A DNA stretch of 64,000 nt, from NCBI GenBank assembly GCA_948512295.1, contig CAOQRA010000002.1, positions 1 through 64,000 of the forward strand, given 5' to 3'. The notes beneath the pieces are model-generated. The model searched no databases and had not been told where the DNA came from. It was given only the letters and a program-made list of their open reading frames with translations. Below, piece after piece: positions 56,803 to 64,000 of the stretch. The first letter of the stretch is position 1, and each line of letters opens with the position of its first letter. Source of the DNA: an uncultured Eubacteriales bacterium. GTDB lineage: Bacteria; Bacillota; Clostridia; Christensenellales; UBA1242. The position numbers and the translations under genes were made by a program.

Positions 56803-57894
56803 ATGAGAAAAATTTTGACAAGTGAAAGTGTGAACATTGGGCATCCGGATAAGACATGCGACTGCATTGCAGATGCCTTTTTGGACGAAGCACTCAAACA
56901 AGATCCAAACGCACAAATGGCAGTGGAGTGTGCAATCAAAGATGATTTGCTTATGATTTATGGAGAATCGACAACAACAGCAAAGATTGACTATTCAGCA
57001 ATCGCAAATGAGATTTTGAAAGAAGTTGGCTATACAAAGCCATTTAGAATCATCACACAGATAAGCGAGCAAAGTCCGGATATTCACCAAGCAGTTGTGA
57101 AAGAAGAACTGAGAGCAAACGACCAAGGAATTGTCTATGGTTACGCATGCAACGAAACAAAAGAGCTGATGCCAATGCCAATTATAATTGCACACAAACT
57201 TATGAAAAGATATGAAGAATTCAGAAAGAGAAGAGTAGACTTTTTTGCGGATGCCAAAAGCCAAGTCAGCATTGAATATGGCGAAGATGAACAACCAAAT
57301 GGAATTGCGACAGTGCTTGTATCTGCAAGCCACGCAGAGAATTTGACAAAGGAAGAAGTTCGCAACATAATTGCGGAAGAAGTCATCGCACCGGTTATTG
57401 CTGAATACGCAGACCTTATCACAGCTGAAACTGAACTCATCGTCAATCCAAGTGGAAAGTTTACTATATGGGGAAGCTATGGCGACAGCGGTTGCGTTGG
57501 AAGAAAAATTGTTGTTGATACCTATGGCGGAATCGGCAGAGTGGGCGGCGGTTGTTTCTCAAGCAAGAATGCAACAAAGGTTGACCGCAGCGGAGCATAC
57601 TATGCAAGGTTTGTAGCCAAGAACATTGTGGCAAATGGATATGCTGACAAGTGCGAAATCCAAGTTGCATACGGCATCGGACTTGCAGAGCCAATCTCGG
57701 TCAATATTGAAACATTCGGAACAAACAAGAAACCGCAACAAGAAATTGAAAACTATGTGGAAAAGAACTTTGATTTCAGACCAGCGATCATCATCAAGGA
57801 ACTTGGCTTGCTGAAACCTATATACAAACAAACAGCATGCTATGGACATTTCGGCAGAGAAGAGTTCCCATGGGAACAAATAAAGAAAGACTAG
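56803..57894 (+). CDS. metK: Phage S-adenosylmethionine synthetase
   Basis: The 363-residue enzyme makes SAM from methionine and ATP. It has GHPDK near residue 13, GESTT, GDQG-like segment ANDQGIVYGYA, GGCFSSKNATKVDRSGAYYAR (residues about 247-267; the canonical GGAFSGKDPTKVDRSAAY), and GYADKCEIQVAYGIG. It is about 20-30 residues shorter than chromosomal enzymes. Active-site residues are mostly kept. It lies in the phage methylation cassette under its own riboswitch. GGAAAGGA precedes ATG 56803. Confidence 0.92.
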   Translation: MRKILTSESVNIGHPDKTCDCIADAFLDEALKQDPNAQMAVECAIKDDLLMIYGESTTTAKIDYSAIANEILKEVGYTKPFRIITQISEQSPDIHQAVVKEELRANDQGIVYGYACNETKELMPMPIIIAHKLMKRYEEFRKRRVDFFADAKSQVSIEYGEDEQPNGIATVLVSASHAENLTKEEVRNIIAEEVIAPVIAEYADLITAETELIVNPSGKFTIWGSYGDSGCVGRKIVVDTYGGIGRVGGGCFSSKNATKVDRSGAYYARFVAKNIVANGYADKCEIQVAYGIGLAEPISVNIETFGTNKKPQQEIENYVEKNFDFRPAIIIKELGLLKPIYKQTACYGHFGREEFPWEQIKKD

Positions 57895-57915
57895 GAAATC
57901 CTAGTCTTTTTTATG
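57889..57915. terminator. Bidirectional terminator of metK
   Basis: GACTAGGA-AA-TCCTAGTC with flanking A and T tracts, between convergent metK and the minus-strand gene. Confidence 0.85.
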
Positions 57916-58354
57916 CGTATCCAAATTTTATTGCAGTTTGTTGCCATTCATTGCCAGAGAATTCAAAAGCTCTCATTGTGGTGGGTGAATAATAGGCAAG
58001 GTAAAGTTTTTTGAATTTATTAATAGATTCGGCAAAGTCACATTGAAGCTGTGAAAGCGTTTTTATTTCCTTCAAAAATTTATTATACTCGCTTTCATTT
58101 GGGTAGTCTTCGTCAAGTTGATAATTGACTAAAATACCATCTTGGGCTTCAAAAGAAACGCAAGAGTTGTTTTGATATTTTTTGAAATCTTGGGCATGAA
58201 ACTCATCCAAGACGGACTGAACTTTGTTTTCAATTTCATCAATGGATAAAACATTATTTGCAAAAACAAAGGCTATAAAGGTTACACCATCAGAAACAAG
58301 TTCTTCATCGCTTTTATACTTGTAGATTTCATTTGCACAAGAGATAATTTTCAT
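57911..58354 (-). CDS. Minus-strand gene inside the phage operon, unknown
   Basis: The 147-residue protein starts best at ATG 58354. It is the only minus-strand gene in the phage block. It has an intrinsic promoter (TTGGTT-16-TATAAT) seven bases before the ATG, so the mRNA is leaderless. Acidic Glu/Asp-rich patterns are present but no domain. This is the layout of a phage moron gene expressed in the prophage state. Confidence 0.6.
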   Translation of the reverse strand: MKIISCANEIYKYKSDEELVSDGVTFIAFVFANNVLSIDEIENKVQSVLDEFHAQDFKKYQNNSCVSFEAQDGILVNYQLDEDYPNESEYNKFLKEIKTLSQLQCDFAESINKFKKLYLAYYSPTTMRAFEFSGNEWQQTAIKFGYA

Positions 58355-58359
58355 ATTAA

Positions 58360-58392
58360 AGATTATAGAATAAACAGACAAAAAACCAACCA
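58360..58392 (-). promoter_or_regulatory. Leaderless promoter of the minus-strand gene
   Basis: On the minus strand TTGGTT, 16 bp, TATAAT; the ATG begins seven bases after the -10. Confidence 0.5.
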
Positions 58393-58407
58393 AAAAGGAG
58401 AAAAAAG

Positions 58408-59772
58408 TTGAAATTTCAAAAATTCAAAGTTGAAGAATTAAAACCGGCAACATACAATCCAAGAAAGGAACTGAAACCGGGAGATACAGAGTTTGAAAAA
58501 CTACGAAAGAGTATTGAAGAGTTTGGCTATGTTGAGCCAATAATTGTGAACATAAGGAACATGACAGTTGTTGGCGGACATCAAAGACTTGGAGTTATGA
58601 AACACCTTGGAATAACCGAAGTAGACTGCGTTGTTGTTGACATTGATGACAACAAAGAGAAAGCACTCAATGTCGCACTAAACAAAATAAGCGGCGAGTG
58701 TGATGATGAGAAATTGGCGGACTTGCTCAAGGAATTACAATTGAGTGGATACGACACATCGTTGACTGGTTTCGAAATAAGGGAAATTGACGAATTATTC
58801 AGTGGCACGGTTTATGATGTAAAAGAAGATAACTTTGACACAGAACAAGAACTAGGGCAAATTGACAAGCCTTTCACGCAACAGGGCGACCTTTGGCATC
58901 TCGGCAGACATAAACTCCTTTGTGGCGATTCGACCGCAGAAGGCGATATTTCAAGGCTTTTTGAAGACAAGGTCGCAGACTTGGTTGTGACAGATCCACC
59001 ATATAATATTGACTATGGCACAGCAGAGCAAGATAGAAACGAATATAGGGGAATTGAAAGAGCCGAAAGGTCAATCCTAAATGACAATATGAGCGATGAA
59101 TCATTCCACCAATTCTTGCTAAACTTTTACAAGAACACCTACAGCAAGACTAAGGGTGGCGGTGTCATTTATGTTTTCCACAGCACAAAAGAATCTGTGA
59201 ACTTCATAAAGGCTCTGAGAGAAGCTGGCTACAAACTCAGTCAAACACTTATATGGGTGAAAGACCATTTCACACTTGGTCGCTCAGATTACCAATGGCA
59301 ATTTGAACCAATCCTATATGGTTGGAGAGAAGACAAACCGCATTATTTCATCCATGACCGTACACAGTCAAGTGTATTTGAAAATAAGGAAGAGTTGGCA
59401 AAGAAAAAGAAAGAAGAACTGCTAAAAATTCTCAATGAGATTTACGAGCATTATCCAAGCGACATTGTTCGTGATAGCAAACCCTTAAGAAACGCAGAGC
59501 ATCCAACGATGAAACCTATCACTCTTTGTGCGAAACTTATTCAAAACAGCAGTAGGGAGCAAGAAATCGTATATGATGCGTTCGCCGGAAGCGGTTCGAC
59601 ACTTATGGCTTGCCAACAGATGAACCGAACTTCATATAACATTGAACTGGCAGAAAACTATTGCGATGTCATTGTAAAGCGATATGCAAAGATGTTTGGA
59701 GATGAAGAAATCTACTTGGAGAGAGATGGCAAAAGGCAACCTTTAAGACTGACAAAATTGAGCATAGAATAG
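58408..59772 (+). CDS. ParB-like domain fused to a beta-class N6-adenine methyltransferase
   Basis: The 454-residue protein has a ParB/sulfiredoxin-like N-terminal domain (residues about 5-110, VGGHQRLGVMKHLGI), followed by the methyltransferase: CGDST, the catalytic TDPPYNIDYG near residue 195, and FAGSGSTLMACQQ near 392, with the DPPY before the SAM motif as in beta-class enzymes. It begins with TTG 58408 after AAGGAG. It probably methylates adenine in phage DNA. The fusion is known from phage and plasmid MTases. Confidence 0.92.
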   Translation: MKFQKFKVEELKPATYNPRKELKPGDTEFEKLRKSIEEFGYVEPIIVNIRNMTVVGGHQRLGVMKHLGITEVDCVVVDIDDNKEKALNVALNKISGECDDEKLADLLKELQLSGYDTSLTGFEIREIDELFSGTVYDVKEDNFDTEQELGQIDKPFTQQGDLWHLGRHKLLCGDSTAEGDISRLFEDKVADLVVTDPPYNIDYGTAEQDRNEYRGIERAERSILNDNMSDESFHQFLLNFYKNTYSKTKGGGVIYVFHSTKESVNFIKALREAGYKLSQTLIWVKDHFTLGRSDYQWQFEPILYGWREDKPHYFIHDRTQSSVFENKEELAKKKKEELLKILNEIYEHYPSDIVRDSKPLRNAEHPTMKPITLCAKLIQNSSREQEIVYDAFAGSGSTLMACQQMNRTSYNIELAENYCDVIVKRYAKMFGDEEIYLERDGKRQPLRLTKLSIE

Positions 59773-59800
59773 AGTCAGAAATTCTTTGAGTTTCTTTGAG

Positions 59801-59840
59801 TTTTCTCTGGACTTCATTGTTCCTTTGCGGCATACTGTGC
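59801..59840 (+). repeat. Conserved motif after the N6 methyltransferase, copy 2
   Basis: TTTTCTCTGGACTT (59801-59814) and TTTGCGGCAT (59824-59833), the same as at 55019. The order and spacing are similar. Confidence 0.5.
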
Positions 59841-59885
59841 TTGCGAAAAAGGTAAATGATACCCTAAGCATAAAAGGAGAAAATA

Positions 59886-60044
59886 ATGAACAAATGTGTG
59901 ATATGTAAAAAAGAGATAACTGGCTACGGCAATAACGCAGCACCAGTCAGAAAGGGAAGATGCTGTGATAATTGCAACGCAACAGTTGTACTGCCAATGA
60001 GAATTGCACTCATGGGAACGAATTGGAGGGCGGAATGGAAGTAA
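59886..60044 (+). CDS. Small zinc-binding protein
   Basis: ATG 59886 follows AAAGGAG and gives 52 residues with CVICKK and CCDNC pairs, typical zinc knuckles of small phage proteins. It overlaps the next gene start by ten bases. Confidence 0.7.
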   Translation: MNKCVICKKEITGYGNNAAPVRKGRCCDNCNATVVLPMRIALMGTNWRAEWK

Positions 60045-60439
60045 AAGTAAAAGAAAAACAAATAACTGAAAAATACATTGAAATTAAAGTTGAGAAAGAA
60101 GACCTTGACAAGATTGATGAAATCATTGAAAAGGTTAAACATAAAGCAATGAGAATTTACAATCCATATCTATTGGGCAAGTTGAATGAAATTCCAAAGG
60201 AACTCAGTCCAACTGCAAAACTTTACATGCTCAGTCGATGGGTAGAAATTATCTCAAACAGCATAAACACAAATGAGATTCGAGAAAATGGGAAACAAGA
60301 ACTATTCTTATACTATTACAAAAATGATCCATTTTTTGCAATTGATTACCATAAAACATTAGATATGATGGAAAAATTATGTAAGCATACCAAACACGCA
60401 GTAAAATATGAATTAGAAAAATGGAAAGCGAAGAAATAG
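60035..60439 (+). CDS. Hypothetical phage protein before terL
   Basis: The 134-residue protein starts at ATG 60035 after GGAGG. It is basic and helical (IEIKVEKEDLDKIDEIIEKVKHKAM) and overlaps the start of terL by 19 bases. No domain was recognised. Confidence 0.65.
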   Translation: MEVKVKEKQITEKYIEIKVEKEDLDKIDEIIEKVKHKAMRIYNPYLLGKLNEIPKELSPTAKLYMLSRWVEIISNSINTNEIRENGKQELFLYYYKNDPFFAIDYHKTLDMMEKLCKHTKHAVKYELEKWKAKK

Positions 60440-62019
60440 CACCTATATGGAGAGCGACAGTGAATGAAATTGAAAGTAAAGGAAAGGCCATGGCAGAAAG
60501 AGCTGTGGCTTTTATCAATTCCTTAAAACATACTAAGGGTGTGTGGCATGGCAAGAATTTTGAATTGTTGCCGTGGCAAGAGAAAATTGTGAGAGATGTT
60601 TTTGGAACATTGAAACCCAACGGATACCGCCAATACAATACAGCCTATGTTGAAATTCCAAAGAAACAAGGCAAATCAGAATTGGCAGCCGCGGTTGCAT
60701 TATATCTTACATGCGGAGATGGAGAGTATGGTGCAGAGGTCTATGGTTGTGCTTCTGACCGACAACAAGCATCAATTGTATTTGATGTTGCGTGCGGGAT
60801 GATAGAACAATGCCCAGCACTAAAAAAGAGATGCAAGATAATGGCGAGCCAAAAAAGAATTGTTTATTTGCCACTCAATTCGTTCTATCAAGTTCTATCG
60901 GCGGAATCCTACACCAAGCATGGATTAAATGTGCATGGCGTTATATTTGACGAATTGCACGCACAACCTAACCGTGCCTTATATGATGTTATGTTGCACG
61001 GTTCTGGTGATGCAAGAAAGCAACCATTGTATTTTTTAATTACAACTGCTGGAACAGACCGCAATTCAATTTGCTGGGAGGTCCACCAAAAAGCAGATGA
61101 CATCTTGAATGGCAGAAAGATAGACAAGTCGTTCTATCCGGTTGTGTATGGGGCGGCGGACGATGATGACTGGTCAAGCGAAGAAGTTTGGAAAAAGGCA
61201 AATCCAAGTCTTGGAATAACAGTTGACATTGATAAACTGAAAACAGCGTACAACTCAGCCAAGGATAATCCGGCAGAAGAGAACCTATTCCGGCAGCTCC
61301 GCTTGAATCAATGGGTGAAAACAAGTGTTCGTTGGATGCCACTTGACAAATGGGATGCATGCAACTTCCAAGTTATTCCGGAAAGGCTAAAGGGCAGAGT
61401 TTGCTATGGCGGACTAGACCTAAGTAGCACAACAGACATAACAGCATTTGTGTTGGTGTTCCCACCGGAAGATGAAGACGGCAAATTTGAAATACTGCCG
61501 TTTTTTTGGTTGCCGGAAGACACACTTGAATTACGAGTTCGGCGCGACCATGTGCCTTATGACATTTGGAAGAAGAAAGGACTCGTCATGACGACAGAGG
61601 GCAATGTTGTTCATTATGGGGCAATCGAGCATTTCATCGAAGAGTTGGGGTTGGTTTACAACATAAAGGAAATTGTCTTCGATAGGTGGGGAGCGACACA
61701 CTTGGTACAAGACCTTGAAGAAATGGGATTCACGGTTGTAGCATTTGGTCAAGGTTTCAAGGACATGTCGCCACCAACCAAAGAACTCATGAGATTGACT
61801 TTGGAACAAAAACTTGCACACGGCGGAAATGAAGTGCTTCGCTGGATGATGGACAATGTCTACATCAGAACCGATCCAGCTGGAAACATAAAGATGGATA
61901 AGGAAAAGTCGACAGAAAAAATTGATGGTGCAATTGCACTTGTCATGGCACTGAGTCGTGCTTTGAATGCAAAGCCAACAGACAGTGTCTACAACAACCG
62001 TGGAATTTTAATTTTATAA
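60421..62019 (+). CDS. terL: Phage terminase large subunit
   Basis: The 532-residue packaging motor has the ATPase part with Walker A IPKKQGKSELAAAVAL near residue 80, Walker B VIFDELH near residue 178, the C-motif TTAGT, and the nuclease part with GGLDLSSTTDITAF near 325 and DGAIALVMALSRAL near 505. It fits the HK97-type Terminase_1 family. ATG 60421 overlaps the previous gene. It drives DNA packaging into proheads. Confidence 0.95.
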   Translation: MESEEIAPIWRATVNEIESKGKAMAERAVAFINSLKHTKGVWHGKNFELLPWQEKIVRDVFGTLKPNGYRQYNTAYVEIPKKQGKSELAAAVALYLTCGDGEYGAEVYGCASDRQQASIVFDVACGMIEQCPALKKRCKIMASQKRIVYLPLNSFYQVLSAESYTKHGLNVHGVIFDELHAQPNRALYDVMLHGSGDARKQPLYFLITTAGTDRNSICWEVHQKADDILNGRKIDKSFYPVVYGAADDDDWSSEEVWKKANPSLGITVDIDKLKTAYNSAKDNPAEENLFRQLRLNQWVKTSVRWMPLDKWDACNFQVIPERLKGRVCYGGLDLSSTTDITAFVLVFPPEDEDGKFEILPFFWLPEDTLELRVRRDHVPYDIWKKKGLVMTTEGNVVHYGAIEHFIEELGLVYNIKEIVFDRWGATHLVQDLEEMGFTVVAFGQGFKDMSPPTKELMRLTLEQKLAHGGNEVLRWMMDNVYIRTDPAGNIKMDKEKSTEKIDGAIALVMALSRALNAKPTDSVYNNRGILIL

Positions 62020-62028
62020 GGAGAGCCT

Positions 62029-63261
62029 ATGGGAATGTTTAATTGGCGAAGAAGCCGAGATCATCCACAAAAGAGAAGTCAAAAAATGGAAGATTTTGTG
62101 AAAGGTGTTGACCTAGACACTGGACAGAGCAACAGCGGAATTTCAGTTGACGAAGAAACTGCGTTGAAGATTTCTGCAGTTTATGCTTGCGTGAAAGTGA
62201 TAAGCGAAACAGTTGCAAGTCTGCCGTTGAATTTACTGAAAGAAGAAACAAACGGTGATTTGGTTAAAGCCAAACAGCATCCGCTCTACGCAGTTTTGCA
62301 CGATGAACCAAATAACGAAATGAGCAGTTTCACATTCCGTGAAATGCTTATGACAAACTTGCTTTTGTGGGGAAATGCCTATGCCTTAATAAAGAGAGAT
62401 AGGAGCGGACATGTAACAGAGTTGATTCCATTAAAGGCCAAAAACATGGATGTCGAACGAAATGCAAATGGTCAAATTGTTTACAAGTACACATCAGACA
62501 ACATAAACAATGCCACAACCAAAACCTACACGGCAAGGCAACTGCTACACATTCCAGCCTTCACATTTGACGGCGTAGTTGGAATAAGTCCGATTACCTA
62601 TGCCAGAGAAGCTATGGGGTTGGCACTTGCAACAGAAGAGTTCGGTGCAAGGTTTTTTGGAAACGGAGCAAGACCGGGTGGAGTGCTGGAGCATCCCGGC
62701 GTTGTAAAAGATCCGGAAAGACTGAGAGAGTCGTGGAATCGTGTCTATCAAGGAACCAAGAACAGCCACAAAGTTGCAGTCTTGGAAGAGGGCATGAAGT
62801 ACCATGAAATTGGCATGAGTCCGGAAGATAGTCAATTTTTGCAAACAAGGGCATTTCAAATCACTGAAATTTGCAGAATATTCCGTGTTCCACCTCATAT
62901 GATTGGTGATTTGTCAAGAAGCACATTCTCAAACATAGAGCATCAAAGCATTGATTTCGTGGTGCATACAATCAGACCTTGGCTTGTTCGTTGGGAGCAA
63001 GCGATACAACGCAGTTGCTTGACAGAAGAAGAAAAGACAATCTACTGTGCAAGGTTTAAGGTTGACGGTTTGATGCGTGGAGATTTCAACAGCAGAATGC
63101 AAGGATATGCAACCGCAAGGCAAAATGGCTGGCTATCTGCAAATGAAATCCGAGAACTTGAAGACATGAACAAGATTCCAGCAGACAAGGGTGGCGATGA
63201 TTATTTGGTAAACGGAAACATGACACCAATTAGAAACAATAAGGAGAATCAAGATGGATAA
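62029..63261 (+). CDS. Phage portal protein, HK97 family
   Basis: The 410-residue protein has the HK97 portal signature: VSVDEETALKISAVYACVKVISETVASLPLNL at the N-terminus, HPGVVKD, and FSNIEHQSIDFVVHTIRPWLVRWEQAI. It forms the dodecameric ring at the capsid vertex. AAGGAGAG precedes ATG 62029, ten bases after terL. Confidence 0.95.
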   Translation: MGMFNWRRSRDHPQKRSQKMEDFVKGVDLDTGQSNSGISVDEETALKISAVYACVKVISETVASLPLNLLKEETNGDLVKAKQHPLYAVLHDEPNNEMSSFTFREMLMTNLLLWGNAYALIKRDRSGHVTELIPLKAKNMDVERNANGQIVYKYTSDNINNATTKTYTARQLLHIPAFTFDGVVGISPITYAREAMGLALATEEFGARFFGNGARPGGVLEHPGVVKDPERLRESWNRVYQGTKNSHKVAVLEEGMKYHEIGMSPEDSQFLQTRAFQITEICRIFRVPPHMIGDLSRSTFSNIEHQSIDFVVHTIRPWLVRWEQAIQRSCLTEEEKTIYCARFKVDGLMRGDFNSRMQGYATARQNGWLSANEIRELEDMNKIPADKGGDDYLVNGNMTPIRNNKENQDG

Positions 63262-63883
63262 GAATTTGGAAAGGCGTAGCATCACCATGAAAGAACTACG
63301 CATTGACACCGGTCAAGAAGGTGAAAACAAAGCACCTCAAATTGTGGGCTATGCTTCCGTTTTTGATACATGGAGTCAAGAACTGGGTGGAGCGTTCCCA
63401 TTTAGAGAGAAAGTTCTGCCGGGAGCATTTGCAGAAACAATCGCACATGATGACATTCGTGCATTGTTTAATCATGATCCAAACTATGTGCTAGGCAGAA
63501 ACAAAGCCGGCACATTGGAACTTGCAGAAGATGAAAAAGGGTTGCTGGTGAAAATAACACCGCCAGATACACAATGGGCAAAGGACTTGCTCGTGAGTAT
63601 TGGTCGTGGCGATATCACACAAATGAGTTTTGGTTTTATTGTTCTTGATGACATTTGGCAAGAGTCAGATGGCATGAACATAAGGGAACTTATAAAGGTG
63701 AAATTATTTGATGTCAGTCCGGTAACATTCCCAGCATACACGCAGACCGAATGCAATATAAGGTCGGCAGAAGAAGTCTATAAGATAAGACAAAAATCAA
63801 GAGAGAGCGACAACGAAAAGCGTGTCGCTTTTTTACTGCTTAAGAAAAGAAAATTTGAGTTAATGAAAGGAGATTTGAAATGA
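63254..63883 (+). CDS. HK97-type prohead protease
   Basis: The 209-residue serine protease has the catalytic His in ALFNHDPNYVLGR near residue 72 and the Ser in ITQMSFGFIV near residue 120. It starts inside the portal gene end. It processes the capsid precursor during maturation. Confidence 0.92.
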   Translation: MDKNLERRSITMKELRIDTGQEGENKAPQIVGYASVFDTWSQELGGAFPFREKVLPGAFAETIAHDDIRALFNHDPNYVLGRNKAGTLELAEDEKGLLVKITPPDTQWAKDLLVSIGRGDITQMSFGFIVLDDIWQESDGMNIRELIKVKLFDVSPVTFPAYTQTECNIRSAEEVYKIRQKSRESDNEKRVAFLLLKKRKFELMKGDLK

Positions 63884-64000
63884 AATCAATTAAAGAATTG
63901 AAAGCAAGAAGAGAAGATTGCAGATTAAAGGCTGTATCAATCATTGAAAAGGCAGAAAAGGAAGACAGATTCCTTACAGAAGAAGAGAACAGAGAACTCA
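63880..64000 (+). CDS. Phage major capsid protein, 5' end
   Basis: ATG 63880 overlaps the protease stop (ATGA) and follows AAAGGAG. The first 40 residues are a helical, charged scaffold-like delta region (MKSIKELKARREDC), as in HK97 capsids. The gene continues beyond the window. Confidence 0.8.
   Translation, partial: MKSIKELKARREDCRLKAVSIIEKAEKEDRFLTEEENREL

Larger units (their letters stand above)
36700..64000. mobile_element. Accessory island with DGR plus prophage, continues beyond the window
   Basis: Everything after tRNA-Thr is accessory. It holds a DGR-MoxR-vWA cassette (38.2-45.0 kb) and a phage block from regulators through replication, packaging and head genes (45.2-64.0 kb). No integrase and no far att copy lie inside the window. 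Whether the DGR cassette is phage cargo or a separate island is not resolved. Confidence 0.6.

Noticed and set aside
1..64000. CRISPR array or cas genes
   Set aside because: No regular spaced direct repeats and no cas-like protein were seen; the only repeats are the DGR pair, the palindromic family and short regulatory repeats.

Overview
The window looks like chromosome of an uncultured, low-GC, spore-forming member of the Bacillota (Clostridia type). It has AT-rich intergenic DNA and strong GGAGG ribosome binding sites. It carries a spore protease gene (gpr) divergent from rpsT, a DUF2953-ytfJ-dac group, the rplM-rpsI pair and an mcsA-mcsB-clpC block. All functions are read from sequence motifs; no database search was run.

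Layout: (1) Bases 1-3893 are the end of an integrated element. It has an Xis-like gene and a tyrosine recombinase, and abuts the 3' end of tRNA-Arg(CCT). (2) Bases 3894-36700 are chromosomal backbone: a 1855-residue surface protein, ribosomal proteins, a MerR regulator, an HTH-SDR fusion, trxB, dinB, tex, mcsA-mcsB-clpC, hpf, gpr, rpsT, dac, rluB, plsC and an S1-domain gene. One hypothetical gene (34370-34963) appears to be driven by a promoter with nine consecutive C in its spacer, which suggests phase variation. (3) Bases 36700-45000, after tRNA-Thr(CGT), are an accessory island. Its core is a diversity-generating retroelement (DGR): Avd, template repeat (TR), reverse transcriptase and variable repeat (VR). 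The VR lies in the N-terminal part of a MoxR-like AAA+ gene, followed by a mini pseudo-AAA protein and a metallopeptidase-like/vWA protein, and preceded by a SLOG (YpsA-like) gene. (4) Bases 45000-64000 are a prophage: regulators, SNF2 helicase, Gp157-like protein, primase-helicase, VRR-NUC, sigma-like regulator, HNH, terS, a methylation/SAM cassette, amidoligase-GGCT pair, terL, portal, protease and the start of the capsid gene.

The DGR island is the most interesting system. TR (39474-39582) and VR (41129-41236) align over about 109 bases, with 14 substitutions at TR adenines and only two other differences. The VR copy present here carries both a one-base deletion and an adenine-derived TAG stop. 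It splits one long target gene (40894-43049) into two reading frames. I infer a diversified sensor coupled to a MoxR/vWA machine, currently in an off state in this sequence or in a mixed assembly.

The prophage has a second coherent theme. A C5 methyltransferase and a ParB-N6 methyltransferase flank a metK gene that follows a SAM riboswitch with an intrinsic terminator, all between terS and terL. The phage therefore appears to make and sense its own methyl donor.
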